Below are positions 51,870 to 59,800 of a stretch of DNA of 64,000 bases, one piece after another. Under the pieces are notes generated by a model. It did not search any database and was not told the origin of the DNA. It saw nothing but the letters and a program-made list of their open reading frames with translations. Within the stretch, counting starts at the first letter, position 1; each line of letters starts with the position of its first letter. A program made the position numbers and the translations under genes. The stretch comes from PZPK01 sp965230795 (GTDB taxonomy: Bacteria > Pseudomonadota > Gammaproteobacteria > Pseudomonadales > Oleiphilaceae): NCBI GenBank assembly GCA_965230795.1, contig OZ246020.1:2294001-2358000 (forward strand), given 5' to 3'.

Positions 51870-52838
51870 ATGGAGTTTAAAGACTATTACAAAATTCTGG
51901 CTGTGGATGAAAAAGCGAGTGCGTCAGACATAAAAGCCGCGTACAGGAAGCTGGCGCGTCGCTATCATCCGGATGTCAGCAAGGAGGATAAGGCTGAGGA
52001 CAAATTCAAGGAAGTCAGCGAGGCCTATGAAGTGTTAAAGGATCCGGAAAAACGCCGTGAATACGATGAACTTCGTAAAATGGGAGCGAGTTCGCGGGAC
52101 GGCCAGTTCCGACCGCCTCCGGGTTGGCAATCCAGTGCGGAGTTTACCGGAGGTGGATTTACTGACGCCGATGCTGCGCATTTCAGCGATTTTTTTGAAG
52201 CCATGTTTGGACGAGGTGGAGATGCCCGTCATTACACTTCGAGACAGAAGGGACAGCGGAATTATTCGATGCGCGGTGAAGATATCCACGCTCAATTGTC
52301 CTTGTTTCTCGAGGAAGCCTGCCAGGGAATTGAACGGCAGATTACCTATCAGGTCCCGGAAATCAGCGAGCTCGGTCAAATCCTCCATCGCCACAAAACG
52401 CTTAAGGTCAAGATTCCTGCCGGCGTTAGCAATGGCCAGATTATTCGCTTGAAAGGACAGGGCGGTCCGGGTGTCGGCGGCGCGCCAAATGGTGATTTGT
52501 TTATCGAAATCAGATTGGCACCGCACCCGGTTTTCTCTGTTGATGACAAGGATCTTATTCTGACCCTTCCCGTCTCACCGTGGGAAGCCGCATTGGGTGC
52601 GAGTGTAACAGTACCGACTCCGACAGGTTCCTGCGAAATGAAAATACCGGCTAACAGCAACAGTGGAAACAAACTGCGCTTAAAAGGCAAGGGACTACCG
52701 GGTGACCCTCCCGGAAATTTGATAGTGATTTTGAAAATCGTCTTGCCGGAAAACCTGGATGACAAAGCCAAAGGTTTGCTGAACGCGCTGGCTGAGGCCA
52801 CTCCGTTCGATCCCAGAAAAGACTTAGCCAAAGCATAA
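51870..52838 (+). CDS. cbpA: DnaJ-family co-chaperone CbpA
   Basis: The 322-residue protein starts with a J domain (DYYKILAVDEKASASDIK and the DnaK-stimulating HPD in RRYHPDVSKE). A Gly/Phe-rich linker follows, then the two C-terminal beta domains that bind unfolded protein, with no CxxCxGxG zinc fingers, which separates CbpA from DnaJ. It stimulates DnaK and binds curved DNA in enteric bacteria. cbpM follows 19 bp downstream. Confidence 0.93.
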   Translation: MEFKDYYKILAVDEKASASDIKAAYRKLARRYHPDVSKEDKAEDKFKEVSEAYEVLKDPEKRREYDELRKMGASSRDGQFRPPPGWQSSAEFTGGGFTDADAAHFSDFFEAMFGRGGDARHYTSRQKGQRNYSMRGEDIHAQLSLFLEEACQGIERQITYQVPEISELGQILHRHKTLKVKIPAGVSNGQIIRLKGQGGPGVGGAPNGDLFIEIRLAPHPVFSVDDKDLILTLPVSPWEAALGASVTVPTPTGSCEMKIPANSNSGNKLRLKGKGLPGDPPGNLIVILKIVLPENLDDKAKGLLNALAEATPFDPRKDLAKA

Positions 52839-52857
52839 GCGCACGCAGGGAGATAGT

Positions 52858-53166
52858 ATGAAACAATTTGTTGAAGTCGAATTATTGGATGCACACGGTC
52901 GTTACACCTTGCGTGAGTTGTGTGAGCATTGCTCTGTCAATGCGGATACGGTCATGACCTTTGTCGAGTTTGGTATTGTTTCGCCTCAAACCGACGACGA
53001 GAAACACTGGCTATTTTCAGCACAGGCCCTGAGTCGTATGAATCGGGCGTTGCGTTTACAACGGGACCTGGAAGTCAACCTCCCGGGTTTGGCACTGGCT
53101 CTGGATCTGTTGGATCGTATCGATGAACTGGAACAAGCCATGGACATCGCCAAGCGCGAACTCTAA
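52858..53166 (+). CDS. cbpM: Chaperone modulator CbpM
   Basis: The 102-residue MerR-like winged-helix protein (YTLRELCEHCSVNADTVMTF, then VEFGIVSPQ) has a C-terminal helix LALALDLLDRIDELEQ. It should bind the J domain of CbpA and block its action on DnaK. The preceding GGGAGAT is a good ribosome site. The gene order cbpA-cbpM is conserved across proteobacteria. Confidence 0.9.
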   Translation: MKQFVEVELLDAHGRYTLRELCEHCSVNADTVMTFVEFGIVSPQTDDEKHWLFSAQALSRMNRALRLQRDLEVNLPGLALALDLLDRIDELEQAMDIAKREL

Positions 53167-53189
53167 GCGCTTTGCATAGGAGTAGGGTG

Positions 53190-53579
53190 ATGCTCTGGCG
53201 TTTATTTCTCGCGAACTTCCTGTTGATACTGGTCTGCTGGACGCTGCTTATCAAATATATATTTCCCATTGCCTATGCCCTCGCCTACGGGAGCCCGGCG
53301 TTTGAGTATGTTTACTGGGATTTTTGGCCGCTGGTGCACGTTTACCTGGCCTGGGCCATCTATAAGCTTCCCGCCCATACCTTAAAGTTGGTTATCCTGG
53401 TATCAGGCCTCGAGATAGTGATTATTATAAGTTTCTTCGTACTGTTTCTGGCTGATCCGGAATGGAGCATCTGGCGTACCAACTGGTTCATCAACAAGGT
53501 GTTTGTTCTGGCCTGCTTTGTCCTGTGTATGGCAACGGCCCTGATCAGACCCGACTGTTTCAGGAGGACGGTGTCGTGA
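53190..53579 (+). CDS. Small inner-membrane protein of unknown family
   Basis: The 129-residue protein has four predicted transmembrane helices (LFLANFLLILVCWTLLI, a middle aromatic helix beginning near YWDFWPLVHVYLAW, VILVSGLEIVIIISFFVLF and VFVLACFVLCMATALI). There are few charges and no recognisable motif. I chose ATG 53190 (AGGAG seven bases upstream). Its stop overlaps the GTG of the aldo/keto reductase, so the pair is co-translated; a membrane anchor or redox partner for the reductase is a guess. Confidence 0.6.
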   Translation: MLWRLFLANFLLILVCWTLLIKYIFPIAYALAYGSPAFEYVYWDFWPLVHVYLAWAIYKLPAHTLKLVILVSGLEIVIIISFFVLFLADPEWSIWRTNWFINKVFVLACFVLCMATALIRPDCFRRTVS

Positions 53580-54505
53580 AAGTTGAGTTTAGTCGCCGTC
53601 AATTGCTTCAAGTGGCCACAGCAGGAGGTATGGCGCTTTGTGGTGTGCCGGTATTTGCTGCAGATAGTCAAGGTATACGCAGCAAGCCGATTCCGACGAC
53701 GGTTGAACCCCTGCCGGTCATCGGGATGGGCACCTGGCGAACCTTCAATGTCGGCAGCGACCCTCGATTGCTGAACTCCCGCAAACAGATTGTTAGAACA
53801 TTTTTTGAACGCGGCGGAGAACTGATCGACTCGTCTCCCATGTACGGCTCTGCACCTGATGTCATGGGCTACGTTCTGAAAAAACTTGGGTCGGCTAAAT
53901 CACTATTTGCTGCGGAAAAAGTCTGGAGCCCTGCTGGCGGCAATGCGCGAGAACAATTTGAAGAGCTGGGTCAACGTTGGGGGCTGAAAGGCTTTGATTT
54001 GTTGCAGATCCATAATCTGCATGACTGGCGTGAACATCTGGCTGTGCTGAAGGATATGAAAGCACAGGGTTTGATTCGCTACATCGGTATCACTACCTCC
54101 CATGGTCGACGTCATAGTGATTTGGAACGCATCATGTCGACCGAAACGATCGATTTCGTTCAGCTCACCTACAACCTGACACATCGTGAAGTGCAAGAGC
54201 GCCTGTTGCCCCTGGCGCTCGACAGGAAAATCGCCGTGATTGCCAACCGTCCCTACGATGGCGGTTATCTGATAAAAGGCTTGAAACGTAAAGCCTCTAC
54301 ACCTGAATGGGCACGGAAGGAATTTGAGTGCGAAACCTGGGCAGACTATCTACTCAAATTCATCGTCAGTCATCCAGCGATCACCTGTGCCATTCCGGCG
54401 ACATCCAGGCTTGAGCATATGGAAGAAAATATGGAGGCAGGGCGGGGGCAGATGCCAGACCAGTCGCTGCGGCGCAGAATGATCGAACATGTCGAAGCGC
54501 TATGA
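53576..54505 (+). CDS. Aldo/keto reductase with twin-arginine-like signal
   Basis: The ~309-residue protein starts FSRRQLLQVATAGGMALCG, a Tat-type signal (SRRQLL) followed by a hydrophobic stretch, predicting export in folded form. The rest is an aldo/keto reductase barrel. Asp and Tyr of the catalytic tetrad appear in GELIDSSPMYGSA, Lys in FAAEKVWSP and His in LLQIHNLHDW. The family uses NADPH, so a periplasmic location is odd. The frame opens at 53462, but GTG 53576 has AGGAGG eight bases upstream and gives the signal peptide. It overlaps both neighbours. Confidence 0.82.
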   Translation: MKVEFSRRQLLQVATAGGMALCGVPVFAADSQGIRSKPIPTTVEPLPVIGMGTWRTFNVGSDPRLLNSRKQIVRTFFERGGELIDSSPMYGSAPDVMGYVLKKLGSAKSLFAAEKVWSPAGGNAREQFEELGQRWGLKGFDLLQIHNLHDWREHLAVLKDMKAQGLIRYIGITTSHGRRHSDLERIMSTETIDFVQLTYNLTHREVQERLLPLALDRKIAVIANRPYDGGYLIKGLKRKASTPEWARKEFECETWADYLLKFIVSHPAITCAIPATSRLEHMEENMEAGRGQMPDQSLRRRMIEHVEAL

Positions 54506-55200
54506 CGGACTGGTCAACGTATCGCCTACAGGACTTCATCCCTTATAGCGATGAGGCATATTTCCGGATGCTTGAACGTGTAGGGGAGGCGTATTGGCCT
54601 CTTCACATCATCAGCATTTTAGTGGTCTGTATTCTTTTCACCCTGGCTATCAAGGGTAAAACAAAAGCGCTGTTGTTCTTGATGGGCCCTACTTGGCTGT
54701 TTGTTGCGTACGGGTTTTTATATCACTATTTCGCAGAGCTGAACTGGGCGGGAGAATGGATGGCATGGGCGTTTGTCTGTCAGGCCGTTTTATTCGTCCT
54801 TGTGCCCCTATCACCCTTATTGCCCTTATCACCCCTATCACATGAGGAGTGCTTTCGAGCAGATTCATCCCGCCCCATTTCCTTCGCTTTCAGTTGTGGT
54901 GTGTTGCTTTGTGCGATTGTCGTATACCCCTTGCATATCCTCATGGCAGAAGATTCATGGTACCAACTGCAGACATTCGGACTTCATGCTGATCCCACAG
55001 CCTTGCTGACCTTGGCATACCTGGCGCTGCTGCCCGACATTAAGCGTGTTTGGTACCTGGCGTTTATCCCGTCTCTCTGGCTGGTATTTTCCAGCCTGAA
55101 TCTGTATTCGCTGAATTCATCGTTAGCATTGACCACCTTTGTGATGCTTTGTTTGGTTCTGGTCGCTTTGACGAGCACACGAAGACAAGCGAGTTGCTGA
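54502..55200 (+). CDS. DUF6064-like integral membrane protein
   Basis: The 232-residue protein has about six to seven transmembrane helices and an N-terminus, WSTYRLQDFIPYSDEAYFRM, like that of DUF6064 proteins as I remember them; no function is known. Between helices 3 and 4 the sequence PLSPLLPLSPLS comes from a short tandem DNA repeat (54806-54840). Its ATG overlaps the reductase stop by four bases, so it is expressed with it. Confidence 0.65.
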   Translation: MTDWSTYRLQDFIPYSDEAYFRMLERVGEAYWPLHIISILVVCILFTLAIKGKTKALLFLMGPTWLFVAYGFLYHYFAELNWAGEWMAWAFVCQAVLFVLVPLSPLLPLSPLSHEECFRADSSRPISFAFSCGVLLCAIVVYPLHILMAEDSWYQLQTFGLHADPTALLTLAYLALLPDIKRVWYLAFIPSLWLVFSSLNLYSLNSSLALTTFVMLCLVLVALTSTRRQASC

Positions 55201-55303
55201 AACTTACGAACAAATGTACGTTTTGTTACATACATCACTCTAAGTCCCTTCGATCTGATCTACCATCGCTCCCCAAATAATAGCTAGAGCGTTAGCAGAA
55301 CAC

Positions 55304-56836
55304 ATGGATGCTATGAAGTTACGCCACATTCGTTTTCCCGCATCGATTTTAGTTTCCCTGGTATCCCTTCGTTTGAAATTTGCTTTTAGTAGACAAATAT
55401 CTGTCTTTATCCTGATTGGGCTGGCAGCTTTGCTGCATTCACCTGCTTACGCGAAAGATCAAAAAACCTTCTGTGTCTGGGATCCGGTTGGCCGCAACGG
55501 ACCGGTGATGACCTTTTATTCCGATGTAATTCCCAAGGCGCTGGCATGGGGCGTCAATATCCGTTTTGAACCCTACACTGAAGAAACCGATGCCGTAAAA
55601 GCCTTTAAGGCAGGGAAGTGCGAAGCGGCTGTTCTGACCAGCATTCTCTCTCGACAATTCGTCAAGTTTGCCGGCACGATGGATGCGATTGGCGCCATTA
55701 ACTCCCAGAAAGGGCTTGAGCTTGCCATCGCCACGCTGGCGCGTTCCCGGGCAGGTAATCTGATGATCGAAGGCAACTATGAAGTGGTCACCACTTTCCC
55801 GGTGGGCTCCATGTACGCGTTTGTTCGTGATCGAAAGGTTGACACCATTGATGATTTTTCAGGTAAGAAACTCGCTATATTGAACGATGATCCGCAGATG
55901 AAAAAATTCGCAGATCTCGCCGGTGCTTCAAAAGTGAATGTTACTCTCTCAACCTTTTCCGACATGTTTAATAACGGTGAGGTCGATATTTTGATCATGC
56001 CCGCTCTGGCCTATAACACCTTCGAGCTATATAACGGCCTAGGTGAAGACGGCGGCATCATTGATTACCGACTTTACTACGGCATGCTGCAGACCATCGC
56101 GAAGCGCGATCAGTTTCCGGAAGACTTTGGTGACCGCATGCGCAGCTACATGCTGACGCGCATGAAAGCCATGAACAAAATGGTTAAGGATGCGGAGGAA
56201 GAGATTCCCAAACATTACTGGATCAATACTAACCAGTTTGTTAAAGACGACATTGATCATTTCAGTAAACGTGTCCGTCTTGCTCTCCAGGATGATAACG
56301 TCAATAACGCCACCGCTTTAAAACTTTTCTGGAAAATTCGTTGCCGGCTCGATCCGTCACGGGGCGAATGTAAGGATCCTCCTTCCGTACAGTCACAGCA
56401 GCAAAAAATCGCGGAACAGAAACGCTTGGAAGAAGAACGTAAAGAAAAAGAACGCCTTGCCGCATCGCAGCGTCGTCAGGAGCAGGAACGCATTGCTGCA
56501 AAAAAACGGGCTGAAGAAGCTGCGCGCAAGGAGCAGGAACGTCTCGCTCTTGAAAGAAAACAGCAGGAAGAAGCGCGACTCGCAGCCGAACAGGCGAGAC
56601 TAGAGCAGGAGCGTTTAGAGCGGGAACAGCTGGAAGCCGAAAAGCTGCGTCTTGAACAGGAAAGACTCGCGCTCGAACAAGAGAAAATTGAACAGGAACG
56701 ACTCGCTGCTCAACAACAGCGTCTGGAAGAGGAAAAGCAAGCGCTTGAGCAACAACGCCTGGCGCTTGAGCTTGAAAAGAAAGAGCTTGAACAGGAAAGT
56801 CGCAGTCTCTGGGATATTCTTTTCGGCTGGATTTGA
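55304..56836 (+). CDS. Periplasmic binding-like protein (DUF6091 type) fused to a long charged helix
   Basis: The 510-residue protein has a late signal peptide (cleaved near PAYAKDQ) and a ~300-residue solute-binding-like domain (FCVWDPVGRNGPVMTFYSDV, FKAGKCEAAVLTSILSRQF, VGSMYAFVRDRKVDTIDDF) like DUF6091 proteins. From about residue 364 to 498 it is almost only Glu, Arg, Lys, Gln, Leu and Ala with recurring LEQERLA units, a stable single helix or coiled coil. It ends with the hydrophobic SLWDILFGWI. The helix could span the periplasm; this is inference. Good confidence on domains, none on ligand. Confidence 0.8.
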   Translation: MDAMKLRHIRFPASILVSLVSLRLKFAFSRQISVFILIGLAALLHSPAYAKDQKTFCVWDPVGRNGPVMTFYSDVIPKALAWGVNIRFEPYTEETDAVKAFKAGKCEAAVLTSILSRQFVKFAGTMDAIGAINSQKGLELAIATLARSRAGNLMIEGNYEVVTTFPVGSMYAFVRDRKVDTIDDFSGKKLAILNDDPQMKKFADLAGASKVNVTLSTFSDMFNNGEVDILIMPALAYNTFELYNGLGEDGGIIDYRLYYGMLQTIAKRDQFPEDFGDRMRSYMLTRMKAMNKMVKDAEEEIPKHYWINTNQFVKDDIDHFSKRVRLALQDDNVNNATALKLFWKIRCRLDPSRGECKDPPSVQSQQQKIAEQKRLEEERKEKERLAASQRRQEQERIAAKKRAEEAARKEQERLALERKQQEEARLAAEQARLEQERLEREQLEAEKLRLEQERLALEQEKIEQERLAAQQQRLEEEKQALEQQRLALELEKKELEQESRSLWDILFGWI

Positions 56837-56886
56837 CGAGTAACTAATTTGTAAAAGGTTTGGCCCAAGGCACACCGGTCCTGTTC

Positions 56887-59800
56887 TCATCCTCCATGAC
56901 CATACGCGTGGACGCGATTTCGTCCCTGCTTTTTCGCCTGATACAGGGCTTTATCCGCTCTATCAATCATCACTTGAGCACTCTGCTCGGCTGTCGGCAC
57001 GCAGGCATAACACCCCACACTGATTGTTACAGTATCGAAGCCATTATTATTTTTGTGCGGAATCGCCATGTCTTCAACTGCAGCGCGCAGTTGCTCGGCA
57101 ATCTCCGTAGCCTCGTCGGTGGTGGTTGCCGGCAGAATGACAGCAAACTCTTCTCCGCCATAGCGTGCAGGGAGATCGGTGGCGCGGTGAAATATCTCAT
57201 TAAATTGCATGGCTACACGTTTCAAACAGTCATCCCCTTCAACATGGCCGTAGTCGTCATTGAAGGATTTGAAATTATCGATGTCACACATCAACACGGC
57301 TAATGACTGCGACTCGCGTCCGCATCGGTTGATTTCATAATCCAGTCGCTCGTCGAAGAATCGTCGGTTGGCCAGTTCTGTCAAACCATCTGTATTTGCC
57401 TGCTTTTTCAGCTGGAGGTTTGCTTCATGCAAGCGCGTATGAGCTTCCTTGAGTTCCACACTTGAATTAAGCAGTTGCTCGTTCAAACGCTCCTGGGTAT
57501 TGAGTGCAGCTTCGAGCTTTTGCGTGCGTTCGGCGACTTTGTCTTCCAATTGTTGGTAATTGCGTGCATTTTCCATGGAGATCGCGGCCTGCGCGTTAAG
57601 AATCTTGATGACCTCCAAACGCTCTGGTGTAAATACGCCTTCTGCAAGATTGTTTTCCAGATACACAATGCCGACCACGCGCCCCTGCAAGACGATGGGG
57701 TCACAAAGCACAGAAGTGATGGCATTGGTGGAAATATAGGTGTCCTGGGCAAAGCGGGAGTCACTGCCTGCATTATCAATTACCAATGCTTCCTGCCGGC
57801 GGTTTACATACTGAATGATCGACTCCGGGACCGCCATGTTGGTAATGGAATCGGAGGATTCCGAGGCTATATCCACCCTGATTTCATCATGTTCAATCCT
57901 GGCAACCGCTTCGATGTTTATTTCATCTTCCTGGATATTCAGCAAAACCCCTTTCTGGGCGCCGGCGTTTTCAACGGCAATAGTCAGAAGTGTTTTAATG
58001 AGTTCATCGAAAACGATCTCACCGGAAATAACCTGCGAAGCTTTGACAATTGAACTTATATCCAGATCCAGTGCTTGCGGTTGTGAGGTGGCCGTGCCTT
58101 TAGTCGTAAGCGGGTGAGTGGTCGTTCTGGAGTCATGCAGTCTCGGTGTTTTTTCCTGGGCAATCAAAGGATACAAACGGTGATAATGGGTTTTCAGATG
58201 AGCTACTTTGTTGCTCGCTCCCCAGTGGCTGTACAGATAATCTGCCTGCCTTAGGTAAATCAGCGTCAGGCGCTGCTGATTGCGGTGATGGAAGTAGTCT
58301 GTTGCCAATTCATAAGCAAGCGCCTGGTCTTGCACAAAGCCCTGGGTTTTGGCCAGATCGATGGCTGTTTCATAGTAGGTGAGGGCTTTGTCAGCCAGGC
58401 CTTGACGGCGCTTACCTGTCACTCTACATAACTCTGCCTGCACCAGATTCCAGCGATGCAAATGATTGTCTGGCGCATGCTTTGCCCAGTTTTTAAGTTT
58501 CTTTTGATTGCGCTTAACGCGATATAGAAGTCTGGCATGCAGGCTGCCAGGGCGGGCGTCGGCGTACGCGAGTAAAATCAGTGATTCGTAGTAATGAAAC
58601 AGGATGTAGGCAAACATTCCTGCTCCGCCTTTAAGATACTCCCTTGCCTTTCTGGCAAATTCAAAGCCGTTTTCAGTATCGCGAAAATAAACGCATAGCA
58701 TCAGTTTGGCGCAATAGAGGAGAAACAAGGTACTGACATCATTAACCTTTAGATGCTGGGATAGGGCGCGGGATTCCCGGTAGGCCGAGCCTTCCAGGCA
58801 GCTTGGGTCAGCGTTGTCCTCACTGAAATTGAGAGCCGTCTGCCACCAGACATCATGCCAAAAGAGCGATGAACCCACCTGAAAGGTTTCCAGGTCCCGA
58901 TGGGCCTGCGTCATCTTTGGCAGGAGTTTGTTAAGCGGTTTTGCGCAATGAAAGTGCGCCTGCATGATATTGTTCAGTGAGTAGGATGCGTACTCGAAAT
59001 CTCCTTTTTCCAGGGACATCTGATAGGCCTGGCTCAGTATATCGATGGATTCAGAGATATGGTGTTTGAATTGCCTGATTATCCAGCCGAAAAAGAATAC
59101 CGGTTGCTGCAAGTTCAGATTTCTTGCCTTGGCGAGCTTGACCCCAAACTCGCCAAACGCATAGCCGTCATCGATATTGCCCAGTAATGCGCACTGAGTG
59201 ATTCCCCACCACGAAAATCCATACCCGGAAATTGAAGAATAGCCATGAGCGACCGATTCCTGCGTCATCTGAAACACAATAAGTGCTACCAGGTCAGGTG
59301 AACTCCAATAAGCTGGCGGAATGGTCAAACCCAACAGGTTCATCGCTGCCAGTTTATGGGGATCCTTCATTGGGGGCAGGGCATATAGATCCTCGAAACT
59401 TTTTCCCTTGAGCGCTTTCTTTGTCTTAAGCAGCTTGCCCAATACCTGTAACTGGTTTGGTTTTTTCGGCAGATGAATACCGAGCAAGGCCAGTGCTTCC
59501 AGCGACACATCGACTGCATCATCCAGTCGATTCTGGGCGGTATACGCCTGCAACCTGATTTCATGGGATCTGATGCGTTCCAGAGGTGTGGTCACATTGG
59601 CCAGATAGGCATCCAGCCAGTTTTCCATGTCGTCATATCGTTTGGTAAGAAATCCCACTTCTGCCGCAAGCAGGTGCAGTTCGGCGCTTTGGGCATGATC
59701 ATCCTGCCAGCTTTTGCTTCCAAGAAGCTCGAATGCCTGCATGAAATAGTGCAAAGCAGGAGCGTAAGCCGTGGAGCATTTCGCCTTGATCCCGGCATCA

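Noticed and set aside
53462..53575. Extended N-terminus of the aldo/keto reductase inside the preceding membrane-protein gene
   Set aside because: GTG 53576 has AGGAGG and directly begins a Tat-like signal; the extension merely reads the upstream gene out of frame.
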